Source: Cyanobacteria bacterium SBLK (GTDB taxonomy: Bacteria > Cyanobacteriota > Cyanobacteriia > Cyanobacteriales > Spirulinaceae). Taken from it: DNA of 43,013 nucleotides. Numbering within the stretch: position 1 is the stretch's first letter; each line of letters begins with the position of its first letter. The translations under genes and the position numbers were made by a program. The stretch is taken from the NCBI GenBank assembly GCA_017746715.1, contig JAGHZQ010000059.1, positions 1 to 43,013 of the forward strand. Reading direction: 5' to 3'. Positions 15,858 through 24,375 of this stretch are shown piece by piece. The notes under the pieces are model-generated. The model saw nothing but the letters and a program-made list of their open reading frames with translations, did not search any database and was not told the DNA's origin.

Positions 15858-16145
15858 CTATTTTGTTGCTCTTCTGCGCTTAATTGCTAAACCCCCGCTC
15901 GCTGCTAGCACGAGAATCCCGAAGGAAAATGCGGGTTCGCGAACCGATTCCGGCTCGTCAAAGCTACTAAATTGAATGTCGTACACACCGCATTTTAAAT
16001 CTGCATTAAAGTCACAGGTAACGATTGCCGATTGAAAGGTTTCATCTGTGGTTACTCCGCCAAAGTTTCCACAAGATCGAACAAAAGATTGAGATTTATA
16101 CTGAATGTTGTCAGGGACTGCGATCGTAGCCCTTACATATCCTTT
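15858..16145 (-). pseudogene. 5'-truncated PEP-CTERM protein gene
   Basis: On the minus strand a 95-codon frame, open from 16145 to the stop at 15858-15860, has no usable start codon; a TAA (16146-16148) closes it upstream. The end is a PEP-CTERM-like sorting signal: a Glu-Pro motif (VREPAF), the hydrophobic stretch SFGILVLAASGGLAI, then KRRRATK. The preceding part is protein-like, with three cysteines (RSCGNF, VTCDFN, LKCGVY). The N-terminal signal peptide and most of the domain are missing; the gene at 16170 begins right beyond it on the other strand. The rest of 15644-15857 is HIP1-rich and holds only a 37-codon startless hydrophobic frame (~15717-15830). Confidence 0.6.
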
Positions 16146-16169
16146 TTATATGGATCTCACATTTTGTCA

Positions 16170-16676
16170 ATGTTGAAAGAATTTCAAGATCCAACGACGG
16201 GATTGCAAATTCATATCCATCTCGTCCCTCCTTCTGCTTATCTTCTTCAATATCAGTCGCAATTATTGCCCGGTTTGACCGAATTTCCCCAAACTGTAGC
16301 GATCGCTTTATTCCAAGCTAAAGAAGAATTAGTAACAGAAAGCGAGGCGATCGCCAAAGAAAAAGACCGACTATTAGAGCAATTTCTCTCTTTAGCGCGA
16401 ACCCTTCGCGAAACCAGCAATTTTCCCATCGAAATTATCTGTCCGCGATCCGGTTTTCCTTTGGTTTCTCAACAGGGAGAAAAGCATTTTGATATTGTTA
16501 CGATCGTTCATCAATCTTTAAGAATTGACTTTTCTCAGACGCGCGATCGCTGCAAAGTTTTTACTTATTCAGATTGGAAAACTGCCGTTTATCCCGGTCT
16601 TTTTCTTGCCTCTGCTTCCATTCCGGAAATCGCAGAACAACTGGACGAGATCGATTGGCCCAAGGCGAAGAAATGA
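16170..16676 (+). CDS. Hypothetical protein
   Basis: 168 residues from ATG 16170 (MLKEFQDPTTGLQIHIHLVP). An earlier in-frame ATG at 16032 would add 46 residues that overlap the truncated PEP-CTERM gene and look non-native, so I take the later start. It is soluble, with a predicted helical middle (AIALFQAKEELVTESEAIAK, EKDRLLEQFLSLARTL) and a C-terminal part ending IPEIAEQLDEIDWPKAKK. No known motif. It looks like a conserved cyanobacterial hypothetical, judged by composition and codon use only. It is convergent with dnaX, 59 bases away. Confidence 0.72.
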   Translation: MLKEFQDPTTGLQIHIHLVPPSAYLLQYQSQLLPGLTEFPQTVAIALFQAKEELVTESEAIAKEKDRLLEQFLSLARTLRETSNFPIEIICPRSGFPLVSQQGEKHFDIVTIVHQSLRIDFSQTRDRCKVFTYSDWKTAVYPGLFLASASIPEIAEQLDEIDWPKAKK

Positions 16677-16735
16677 GATCGCTTTGGGAAACTTGTTTTT
16701 TTAGCGATCGCTACATCAAGGAAAATAACTCATTC

Positions 16736-18913
16736 TTAAAATGGTATATCATTGGGGTCTTCTTCAGGTGGAGGAGTTGAATTTTCTACAGGTTGTGATG
16801 AAACTTGAAGATCTGGCACATTGGAATTATCGTCCTGCTTCGATAGATTTTCGAGGAACTTTGCCTCTAAATCCAAGACTTCTCCCTCAAAAACACTAGC
16901 AAATTCATTGGCAGCTTGTATCGTTTCATTCTCTTCTTCAGTATAAGATTCTGTGATTTCTTGCTCATCAGGTTGTAATTTTGGTGTTGGAATCTCTACA
17001 AAAGGTTGAGGTTGTGGTTTGGAAGTATCTGAAGTAGGGGAAATGCGATCGCGCTGTCTTTTCTCTTCTAGTTGTTCTCTAACTTGGCTTTTGTAGGTCG
17101 TTTCTTTGTTCTCTATCTTTTGAACGGTAGAAGAAGGAGTTACAGCTATATTTTCTTTGTTTTTAATAGTACCATTTTGCGGGACGGGTTGTGTTTTAAC
17201 TTCTGAAGCGGGTTGAGCGATCGCCTTGACGGAAGAATTCGGAGGTCTTGTCGGAGGGAGATCGTTTTTTTTTGCGATCGTGCTAGAATTTGATTCTACT
17301 CTAGGGATATTGTTTTTTTTTTCGACCTGAAACTCTACTTTTATATCTTGCCAACAAACTTCTTTAAATGCAATTTCGATTGGGGTCTTTTTACTCTTTG
17401 CTATGTTCGCTAAATTAGCTGACGTTAACCCTAAGCAAGCGACAGATTTTTCATAATCCAAACTGATTAAATAGCATTTTTGTTCGGCAAATATACGAAC
17501 GTCAATTTTTTCAATCATTGCAATAACATCTTTCCAAGTTTGTTCATTGATTTTCTGAAGTCTTTCTTCTTCAGATAGGGTGCGAGTAGGTCTTGATTTT
17601 GCTATTGGTTGTGGCGACTGTTTGACTTCAGGAAGAGATTTTTCTGTTGGTTTTACAGATTGTTCGATTTTAGGAGGAGATGATTTTTCAAGAGGAGAAG
17701 GAGACTGAGAAACTTGCGATCGCGGTGAATTTTGTAGGGGCTGTCGAGGTTGAGTATTACTGCGATCTGTCGTCTTATTTTGGTTATTTTGAGTGGTTGT
17801 ATTTGTGGAGATAAATGCGGCGATCGCACTCGGTAACAGTCCCAATAATGTCACTTCCAACCATAACCGAGGTTGAGTTGTATTTTTGATTTGAACTTCG
17901 CTCTCTTTCAGTTTTTGCTGTCCCTGTAAAATAACACTAATATTCCATTGTTTGGCTTCTTCGCATAATTCTTGCCAAGTCGGAGCAGTCACCGCGACCA
18001 AATCATTGCGCTGGGGAGAGGTTTTGGCAATTAATAAATTCAGATAAAATGTTGCTAAATTTTGCAGGACAATGAGAGGCTCTCGACCGCGGTCCATTAA
18101 ATGCCGACATTGAGCGATTGTTGCTTCGGGATCGTCCGAATGAATGGCTCGAATTAATGCCAATAAATCTCGTTCGGGAACGGCTCCCACTAAATCCCAA
18201 ACTTTCTCTACTGTTACTTCATCGGGGATCAAACTCAATTGATCGAGCAAACTTTCTGCATCCCTCAATCCTCCGTTAGCAATTTGCGCCACAAGCGTTA
18301 AAGCATCGCCAGCAATATTAATCTCTTCTTTGGCTGCAATATGAGTTAAATGTTTCACCATCGATTCGAGAGGAATGCGACGAAAATCAAAACGCTGACA
18401 GCGAGAAATAATCGTATTTAAAACCCGTTGCGGATCCGTTGTTGCCAAAACAAAAATAACGCGATTGGGAGGCTCTTCTAAAGTTTTTAATAGTGCATTA
18501 AATGCCGGGGTGCTTAACATATGGCATTCATCAATCACATAAACTTTATAACGACATTGAACGGGGGCAAATTGAGCGCGTTCGATGATCTCGCGAATAT
18601 TATCAACTCCCGTATTACTCGCCGCATCAATTTCAATCACATCCATTGCCGACCCCCGGGCAATTTGCAAGCAAACCTCACATTTTCCGCAAGGATTGGC
18701 AGTCGGTGTATCGCTTTGCAAGCAATTTAAAGATTTTGATAAAATTCGCGCCGAAGAGGTTTTTCCCGTTCCTCTCGGACCCGTAAATAAGTACGCGGGG
18801 GCAATGCGTCCGCTTTCGATCGCATGGGTCAGGGTTTGCGCGATCGCTTCTTGTCCCACTAGTTCGATAAACCTTTGGGGACGGTATTTATGGTGCAGGG
18901 GTTCGTAAGCCAT
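16736..18913 (-). CDS. dnaX: DNA polymerase III subunit gamma/tau
   Basis: 725 residues. Clamp-loader AAA+ ATPase: Walker A GPRGTGKT (45-52), zinc cysteines C64, C75, C78, C81, Walker B IDEC (127-130, with H131) and the sensor segment IISRCQRFDF (~168-177). Residues ~180-370 form the lid and collar. From ~380 a Ser/Pro/Gln-rich linker leads to a C-terminal region that would bind the polymerase and helicase in tau; the very C-terminus is acidic and ends PPPEEDPNDIPF. There is no intein, unlike the Synechocystis homolog. Two long A runs (see 17265-17322) lie in the linker, and slippage at the first could give a shorter gamma form. moeA lies 87 bases upstream on the same strand. Confidence 0.96.
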   Translation of the reverse strand: MAYEPLHHKYRPQRFIELVGQEAIAQTLTHAIESGRIAPAYLFTGPRGTGKTSSARILSKSLNCLQSDTPTANPCGKCEVCLQIARGSAMDVIEIDAASNTGVDNIREIIERAQFAPVQCRYKVYVIDECHMLSTPAFNALLKTLEEPPNRVIFVLATTDPQRVLNTIISRCQRFDFRRIPLESMVKHLTHIAAKEEINIAGDALTLVAQIANGGLRDAESLLDQLSLIPDEVTVEKVWDLVGAVPERDLLALIRAIHSDDPEATIAQCRHLMDRGREPLIVLQNLATFYLNLLIAKTSPQRNDLVAVTAPTWQELCEEAKQWNISVILQGQQKLKESEVQIKNTTQPRLWLEVTLLGLLPSAIAAFISTNTTTQNNQNKTTDRSNTQPRQPLQNSPRSQVSQSPSPLEKSSPPKIEQSVKPTEKSLPEVKQSPQPIAKSRPTRTLSEEERLQKINEQTWKDVIAMIEKIDVRIFAEQKCYLISLDYEKSVACLGLTSANLANIAKSKKTPIEIAFKEVCWQDIKVEFQVEKKNNIPRVESNSSTIAKKNDLPPTRPPNSSVKAIAQPASEVKTQPVPQNGTIKNKENIAVTPSSTVQKIENKETTYKSQVREQLEEKRQRDRISPTSDTSKPQPQPFVEIPTPKLQPDEQEITESYTEEENETIQAANEFASVFEGEVLDLEAKFLENLSKQDDNSNVPDLQVSSQPVENSTPPPEEDPNDIPF
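17265..17322 (-). other. A10 and A9 slippery runs within dnaX
   Basis: On the coding strand, A10 (17322-17313, codons 531-534) and A9 (17273-17265) lie 39 bases apart. A shift by one base either way at A10 meets a TAG within four to five codons, giving products of about 537-538 residues instead of 725. This resembles the slippage-based gamma production known in Thermus dnaX. Confidence 0.5.
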
Positions 18914-19000
18914 AAGGATTCTAGAGCAAGCGATCGCTTCTCGAAAGACCTGTATTGTAATGGCAAAATGCCTACTTCTAGAATAGTGTATTTGTACGTA

Positions 19001-20233
19001 TCATACCAGCATGACATTAACCTTTTCCCCAGCCGCGATCGCGGTTTCTCCCACCGGAACAACAGCTAAACCATTCGTTTGCGCCAAATTAATCAAATTC
19101 CCCGAACTGCGATCTCCTCCCGCGAGAGAAAATTCGTAACCCCCGCTGACAATTTCCCACCGTCCCCAAAGATAGGTTTCTCGTTTGCCATTGGCCTTTA
19201 AATCGTGACGCGATCGCGCCGTAACAAATTGCGGCTGCCAATCTCCGGACAATCCGGACAATTTTTTTAAAGCGGGTTGAACGAAGCGCCAACAACTCAC
19301 CAAAGCCGAAACCGGATTCCCCGGAATGCCAAAATACAAACAGGTGCGATCTCCACGCTCGAATGTTGCCACTGTTAAGGGTTTTCCCGGTTTGACCGCC
19401 ACGCTGCGAATGTGGATGTTGCCCCCTAATTTTGCCAAGATTTCCTCAATATAATCGTATTCTCCGACGGAAACCCCTCCCGTTGAGAGGACGATATCCG
19501 CTCGAGCGATCGCATTTTCGATCGTCCTTTCGAGGTCTTCCGGGCGATCGCGGACGATCCCCAACGGTAGGGGAATCCCTCCCAAATCCGCAACAAACGC
19601 TCTGAGGGCATATTGATTGGAATCCACAATTTGTCCCGGTTTGAGGGAATTTCCGGGGGAAACTAGCTCGTTTCCCGTGGAGAATATCGCCACTCGAGGC
19701 TGTTGGTAAACGGTAAAACGGGTGCATTGTGCCGTGGCCAAAACCGCAATTTCTGGCGCGCCGATGGCAATACCCGCCCCGAGGAGAGGATTTCCCGATT
19801 GATAAAATGCACCTTTGCGACGCACGAATTCGCGATCGCGGGGTGCTTGTAAAATCACAACGCGATCGCCTTTGCGTCGGGTATTTTCCTGCATTACGAC
19901 CGTATCGGCACCTTGCGGCATGACTGCCCCAGTAAAAATTCGTGCGGCTTCTCCTTGCACGATGTTTTTTTGGGGTTGAATGCCGGCGGGAATTTCCTCA
20001 ACAATCCTCAAAGTTTTGGGATTCTCGCGATCGCATTTTTGTAAGTCCTTGTAGCGTACGGCATAGCCATCCATTGCCGAGTTATCCCAATAGGGAAAAT
20101 CGAGAGTGCTGCTGACGGATCGAGCCAGAATCCGTCCGCTTGCATTGTCAAGGGTTACTTCTTCAGTGGTTTGCAGGGAGTGAACGAGGCTGAGAATTAA
20201 GGTCTCGGCTTCAGATGCGGATATCATATCCAT
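19001..20233 (-). CDS. moeA: Molybdopterin molybdenumtransferase
   Basis: About 410 residues from ATG 20233 (MDMISASEAETLI); a further in-frame TTG lies just upstream. It inserts molybdate into adenylylated molybdopterin to form molybdenum cofactor. Family signatures: DNSAMDGYAVR near residue 50, ARIFTGAVMPQGADTVVMQE, the MoCF-biosynthesis motif STGNELVSPG, DIVLSTGGVSVGEYDYI, and FGIPGNPVSALVSCWRF. Normal length. No other moa/moe gene or molybdoenzyme is in the window. It lies upstream of dnaX on the same strand, with 87 bases between, and the pair may be co-transcribed. Confidence 0.95.
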   Translation of the reverse strand: MDMISASEAETLILSLVHSLQTTEEVTLDNASGRILARSVSSTLDFPYWDNSAMDGYAVRYKDLQKCDRENPKTLRIVEEIPAGIQPQKNIVQGEAARIFTGAVMPQGADTVVMQENTRRKGDRVVILQAPRDREFVRRKGAFYQSGNPLLGAGIAIGAPEIAVLATAQCTRFTVYQQPRVAIFSTGNELVSPGNSLKPGQIVDSNQYALRAFVADLGGIPLPLGIVRDRPEDLERTIENAIARADIVLSTGGVSVGEYDYIEEILAKLGGNIHIRSVAVKPGKPLTVATFERGDRTCLYFGIPGNPVSALVSCWRFVQPALKKLSGLSGDWQPQFVTARSRHDLKANGKRETYLWGRWEIVSGGYEFSLAGGDRSSGNLINLAQTNGLAVVPVGETAIAAGEKVNVMLV

Positions 20234-20339
20234 GAACAATTATCAATGAGCAACGATCGATGAGGACAAAAGGAACTGATACCCAAAGGAGGAGGACTTT
20301 GTTCGACAATAAGCGTTAAATCAACTCTTAGATTTATAA

Positions 20340-20369
20340 TGACATAAAGTGGGTTTTTGCGTCTATAAT
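20340..20369 (+). promoter_or_regulatory. Candidate promoter for the HugZ-like gene
   Basis: TATAAT at 20364-20369, with an ATGACA-like -35 at 20340-20345 (18-base spacer), 69 bases before the start codon. Confidence 0.45.
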
Positions 20370-20438
20370 TTCACAAAGATTTCTCAAACCTGTTGAGTTT
20401 TCGTCCCCCACTCGCAGAATCGATCGTTATTTAGGAAA

Positions 20439-20930
20439 ATGACTCAACTCGAAGAAATCCAGATTGCTTATCAAGAATTTTGCGATCGCTTTCGCAGCGT
20501 TATCTTGAGTACGACAGATAAAGAAGGTATTCCCAATGCCAGTTATGCTCCATTTGTGATGGATGCAGAGCGGAATATTTATTTTTTTGCCAGTGGTTTA
20601 TCCATTCATACCCAGAACTTAGCCAAAAATCCTCAAGTTAGCGTTCTTTTTATCGAAGATGAAGGGAAGAGTCCGGATATCTTTGCTCGCCCGCGTTTGA
20701 GTTTCAATTGCCAAGCTATATTTATGGAACGGAAAACGGCAGAATGGATCGCAATTGGCGATCGCTTTGAGGAAAGATTTGGGGAAATTATTCAAACGCT
20801 ACGCAGTTTACCAGATTTTCGCATTGTTAAATTAATTCCTCGCGACGGTCGTTTCGTCCTTGGTTTTGGCAAAGTTTATCGAATCAGTCGAGAAGAAGGC
20901 GATCGTTTAACTCTAATGACCAATCGTTAA
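20439..20930 (+). CDS. HugZ/pyridoxamine 5'-phosphate oxidase-fold protein
   Basis: 163 residues with the split-barrel FMN-binding/PNPOx fold: FCDRFRSVILSTTDKEGIPN, ASYAPFVMDAERNIYFFASG, LAKNPQVSVLFIEDEGKSPD, then FARPRLSFNCQAIF. The C-terminal FRIVKLIPRDGRFVLGFGKV is typical of the HugZ heme-utilisation subgroup, whose members bind heme (some degrade it). The substrate here is unproven. It is a single gene with its own promoter and is convergent with the DUF4278 gene. Confidence 0.85.
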   Translation: MTQLEEIQIAYQEFCDRFRSVILSTTDKEGIPNASYAPFVMDAERNIYFFASGLSIHTQNLAKNPQVSVLFIEDEGKSPDIFARPRLSFNCQAIFMERKTAEWIAIGDRFEERFGEIIQTLRSLPDFRIVKLIPRDGRFVLGFGKVYRISREEGDRLTLMTNR

Positions 20931-20970
20931 AATTGTCTGCATGCTCGTTTCCGATAAATTTTTTTCAGTC

Positions 20971-20997
20971 AAAAAAACCCAGCTTCAAGCTGGGTTA
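20971..20997 (-). terminator. Rho-independent terminator (minus strand, probably bidirectional)
   Basis: On the minus strand AACCCAGCTT-GAAGCTGGGTT is followed by seven T residues, a strong terminator for the DUF4278 gene. On the plus strand the same stem follows the HugZ-like gene by 40 bases but with few T residues. Confidence 0.85.
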
Positions 20998-21024
20998 ACT
21001 GAAACGATGTCCGAGTCAAAAGTT

Positions 21025-21204
21025 TTAGTAGTAAACGCCGCGATATTTTCTTAAGCTGAGTTTTTTGTTCTCGTTAGAAATGCTTTGAATCGGACGGCGA
21101 AGATAGTATTTCCGTCCTCGGAAGTGGCCTTGCATATCCGATTCAATCATTTCGATCCGATAGGATTGAGATTTGTAGGTCGCACCTAAAAACGATAATT
21201 TCAT
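21025..21204 (-). CDS. DUF4278 domain protein
   Basis: 59 residues from ATG 21204, with GGAG just upstream. It has the DUF4278 layout: an N-terminal MKLSFLGATYKSQ strand, a central HFRGRKYYLRRP basic strand and a C-terminal LSLRKYRGVYY that repeats the N-terminal pattern (KLS-RG--Y). The family is small, cyanobacterial and of unknown function. Longer upstream starts add residues that do not fit the family. A strong terminator follows. Confidence 0.85.
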   Translation of the reverse strand: MKLSFLGATYKSQSYRIEMIESDMQGHFRGRKYYLRRPIQSISNENKKLSLRKYRGVYY

Positions 21205-21516
21205 TGGGAGTCTCCAATTGCGGCATTGCCTGTACGGCTTGCTTCTAGCCATGTGCTGATAACTCAATTCTATGGTTTTTTATTGGAGATAAGGGGGATC
21301 GAGATCGGGTGCGGGCAGGATCTTTGTCCGGATTCTCGGCGATCGCGCTCTCCGATAGGCGAGATGCAGATCGGGGTTTAGATGCGATCTCAATCTCCCC
21401 GAGGGGCATTGGCACGATCGCCCCAGCCCAACAACTATTAGACATCTCCAGAAAACCCAATCAGGGTACGGCATAATCAGTGTTACAGCCTCGTTTTTAC
21501 TCATTGTCGGAGAGGT
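21205..21516. other. Intergenic region without a recognisable gene
   Basis: 312 bases between the DUF4278 and TPR genes. Only short overlapping frames on the minus strand are present, with no ribosome binding site or recognisable protein. HIP1-like GATCGC cores are frequent. The promoter of the DUF4278 gene should lie here. Confidence 0.5.
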
Positions 21517-22644
21517 CTATTGGGAATGTTCGATCGCTTGAATATAAGCTAAACTTTGATGGTAGCTTACCGTATCGCCTCGATGGGAAAAGAGTGCGGC
21601 TGCCTTTTTCAGATCGACGATCGCCCGTTCTTTCTCCTCCATTTGGGCGTAAACGATGCCGCGATCGCGATAGGCTTCTGCAATAGTTTCATCGAGATTT
21701 AAAGCTATATTGAAATCTGCCAATGCTTCGGTTAAATTTTCATCTTCAAGACGGACTCGCCCGCGATTGTAATACCCTAATGCAAAGTTCGGATCGAGGG
21801 CGATCGTCGTTTCAAAATCCGTTAATGCAGCTTGCCAACCGTCTAAGTTTATGGCAGCTTCTCCTCGTTGATTATAAGCCTCGACAAAACGAGAATCTTC
21901 TTCAATTGCTGCATCAAAATGAGCGATTGCACCGTGAAAATCTTCTAATCCCATCCGAGCCAAACCCAAATAATAATAGATTTGACTTTTGCGATCGCTC
22001 TCGGATAAAATTAAATTAAAATCTGCAATTGCACTCAAATAATCTCCCACTTGTATTTTGTCCACGCCGCGATCGAATAAGTCTCGAACATTAAATTGAG
22101 GAATTTTTTCTAAATCGCGAATAATTTCTAAAGCCTGTTGATAAGCCTCGCGATCCTCTTGTTGCAGTGCCAAATCCGCACCGCGTTGAAAATCCGCGAT
22201 CGCCTCTCGAATTTGTCCCCATTGCCTGTATAAATAGCCGCGATTAAAATAAGCAATGGTTAAATTTTCATCCAAGGCAATCGCGCGATTATAGTCTTGT
22301 ATCGCTTCATCATATTTCTGATGCCAAAAAAGCGCCGTCCCTCGGTAATTATAGGCTTGAGCATTATTGGGTTCGATACGAATTACCTGGCTAAAATCAG
22401 CGATTGCTTTGGGATAATCCTCGACGTGAATCCACAATAAACCGCGCTTGTGATAAGCCTCGGCATTATCGGAATCGTCCAGAATTGCTCGATTTAAAGC
22501 CTCCATGACAGTCGGATCGTAATGAGCCATTTCTAAAGCCGGAGCGGGCAAATCGGAAGCAATTGGTAGCATTGGTAAGCTCTCAGAAAATGTCAAAGAA
22601 CCCGATAAACTCATGACTGCTAAAGCTAAAATTGAAAAATTCAT
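21517..22644 (-). CDS. Secreted TPR-repeat protein
   Basis: 375 residues from ATG 22644 (MNFSILALAVMSLSGSLTFS), with an N-terminal signal sequence. At least eight tetratricopeptide repeats follow, with the canonical W-LG-Y-A-F-A-P pattern; examples are AEAYHKRGLLWIHVEDYPKA, AQAYNYRGTALFWHQKYDEA, TIAYFNRGYLYRQWGQIREA, VEAYNQRGEAAINLDGWQAA and ALGYYNRGRVRLEDENLTEA. It is a protein-interaction scaffold, probably periplasmic; the partner is unknown. The gene is just downstream of, and in the same direction as, the beta-lactamase-like gene (45 bases apart), so they may be transcribed together. Confidence 0.88.
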   Translation of the reverse strand: MNFSILALAVMSLSGSLTFSESLPMLPIASDLPAPALEMAHYDPTVMEALNRAILDDSDNAEAYHKRGLLWIHVEDYPKAIADFSQVIRIEPNNAQAYNYRGTALFWHQKYDEAIQDYNRAIALDENLTIAYFNRGYLYRQWGQIREAIADFQRGADLALQQEDREAYQQALEIIRDLEKIPQFNVRDLFDRGVDKIQVGDYLSAIADFNLILSESDRKSQIYYYLGLARMGLEDFHGAIAHFDAAIEEDSRFVEAYNQRGEAAINLDGWQAALTDFETTIALDPNFALGYYNRGRVRLEDENLTEALADFNIALNLDETIAEAYRDRGIVYAQMEEKERAIVDLKKAAALFSHRGDTVSYHQSLAYIQAIEHSQ

Positions 22645-22689
22645 AGTGGTCTTAACAAATACCAAACAACAAACAATAAAATCCCTCTT

Positions 22690-24300
22690 TTAATTTCCTC
22701 CTGGAATTCCCCTCTTATCCCCTTTGGTAAGGGGGCGGATAGCGGATGTTTCACTTTGTAAGGATGGGAGGATAGCGGATATTTTGCTTTTTAAGGACGG
22801 GGAGTTAGGGGGGATTTTAAAGGCCGCGGTTTCGCTATCCTCCCTCGGCACAATTGTCGTGTTTGGCATGGGAGTCGGTTCGTTAAAATACTGATATGCC
22901 TCTCGCGAAATTTGCTGAATGATGGCTCTTGCACCGCGATCGTTGTACTCTCGCTCGACCATAACAACCGCAACATAACGCCGTCCGGTTTGGGTGTCGA
23001 TTAAACCCGCATCGGCAATGAGGGAACCAATATTTCCCGTTTTATGAGCGATTTTGGCCCCCGGTTCTAACCCTTGGGGAAGTAATTGTCGATTTTCCAC
23101 TTGGCTCATAATATTGAGCAAGCGATCGCGCGATCGTAAAGATACTAACTTTCCTTGATTGACCATGACCAACACATTGGCTAAGTCTACCGGACTGGTT
23201 AAATTCGTCCCTCCAACATCAGGTAAGAGATCGTTCGCGATCGTTGAAGTCAAACCCCATTCCACAAAGCGCTGATTGAGGGCCTCGATACCTCCCAAGC
23301 GTTTAATTATCATATTGGTTGCCGTATTATCGCTGGTGACAATCATTTTTTCTACGGTTTCTTTCGCAGAAAATTTGCTGCCGGGAGGTTGAAATTGCAT
23401 CCGTCCGGCTTCTCCCACAATTGACCCTTCATCCATAATTAATGTTTCATTGAGACGCACCTTGCGCGCGTCAATATCTTGAAAAAAAGCAATCAGGATA
23501 GGCGCTTTAATCGTACTGGCGGCAGAAAATTGTTGGGTTCCTTGCCAATTCACATAATCTTTTGCGTCCAAATCTAAAAGAAAGACCCCCAGATTGTAAC
23601 GGGGATTTTGACGGGCGATCGCTTCGATTTTGGCTTTGAGAGGGGCGATCTCCGCGCCTAATTTGACAGACATTGCTGCAGCTAGGGGATCGAAAACTTC
23701 TTCTTTTTCAGTAGCAAGAGGGGTTTGTGCCGGCTCGAGTTGACGGGAGGGATCGATAGTGGCAATGAGAGTTCCCGCGATCGCGCTCGCGCCAATCCCA
23801 AAAATCAAGCAGCGAACTCCATATAATAAGAAGAGATAAGAAAACGAAGGAGAAGTAACGGGAGAAGCCTGAAGTTTGGGGGCAACGGCAAGGGGAGACG
23901 CATGATTAATGCGCGCTTCCCATCGCGCTCTGGCCGATAAACCCTCGGAAGGGAGAGAAGAGGATGATGGAGGCAACGATTGGCGCTTGCGAAACCCCCC
24001 TCCCTCGGCTTCTCTCGATGCGTTCCCCAAACTGGGTTGGGTTGGAGAAGTATTGCGATCGCCGATTGTCCGATTGCGAGAACTTCTCAAACGAGAACGG
24101 TTCGATCTCAATGGACGCAATCTTTGGGGAAATTCGGGAAAATTGGTGGGTGGGGTGTGAGGGGAGAAAGCGCCTTCTCGATAACTTTGATTTTGACTTT
24201 GATTTTGACTTTGAGAGCTGTGCGGTGATGAATTGAGTTGAGGTAAATTGCGATCGCGGGGGCGCTTTCTCTTTTTGCGAGATGGATCGTCGGGTGGCAT
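22690..24300 (-). CDS. Class A beta-lactamase-like serine hydrolase, membrane-anchored
   Basis: 536 residues. A basic, Ser/Pro/Asn-rich disordered N-terminus (1-150, with a QSQNQSQNQS repeat) is followed by one membrane helix (about 155-182) and a serine hydrolase domain (205-475). The catalytic motifs are intact: S262-x-x-K265 (STIK), S323-D-N325 and K420-T-G422. No standard omega-loop glutamate motif is evident, so whether it hydrolyses beta-lactams or acts on peptidoglycan is unclear. The C-terminal ~40 residues contain two 11-residue repeats encoded by a 33-bp tandem DNA repeat, and the end (LTKGDKRGIPGG) looks like translated intergenic repeat. It lies upstream of the TPR gene. Confidence 0.88.
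   Translation of the reverse strand: MPPDDPSRKKRKRPRDRNLPQLNSSPHSSQSQNQSQNQSYREGAFSPHTPPTNFPEFPQRLRPLRSNRSRLRSSRNRTIGDRNTSPTQPSLGNASREAEGGGFRKRQSLPPSSSSLPSEGLSARARWEARINHASPLAVAPKLQASPVTSPSFSYLFLLYGVRCLIFGIGASAIAGTLIATIDPSRQLEPAQTPLATEKEEVFDPLAAAMSVKLGAEIAPLKAKIEAIARQNPRYNLGVFLLDLDAKDYVNWQGTQQFSAASTIKAPILIAFFQDIDARKVRLNETLIMDEGSIVGEAGRMQFQPPGSKFSAKETVEKMIVTSDNTATNMIIKRLGGIEALNQRFVEWGLTSTIANDLLPDVGGTNLTSPVDLANVLVMVNQGKLVSLRSRDRLLNIMSQVENRQLLPQGLEPGAKIAHKTGNIGSLIADAGLIDTQTGRRYVAVVMVEREYNDRGARAIIQQISREAYQYFNEPTPMPNTTIVPREDSETAAFKIPPNSPSLKSKISAILPSLQSETSAIRPLTKGDKRGIPGGN
22737..22802 (-). repeat. 33-bp imperfect tandem repeat in the 3' end of the beta-lactamase-like gene
   Basis: GGATAGCGGAT starts at 22737 and again at about 22770, and the copies encode PSLQSETSAIR and PSLKSKISAIL. 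The period is 11 codons, so the frame is kept. Confidence 0.7.
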
Positions 24301-24375
24301 TCTATCAGCGATCGATGATTAACGATCGATTATCAATGATTCCTGATTAATTTGCGATAAACTTAGCACAAAACA

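Noticed and set aside
16736..18913. Intein in dnaX
   Set aside because: The ATPase domain is continuous from Walker A to the sensor motif and there are no intein splice-junction or endonuclease motifs.
21280..21504. Minus-strand frame of 74 codons upstream of the DUF4278 gene
   Set aside because: Arg/Pro-rich product from HIP1-like repeats, overlapping another frame of similar quality; no recognisable protein.
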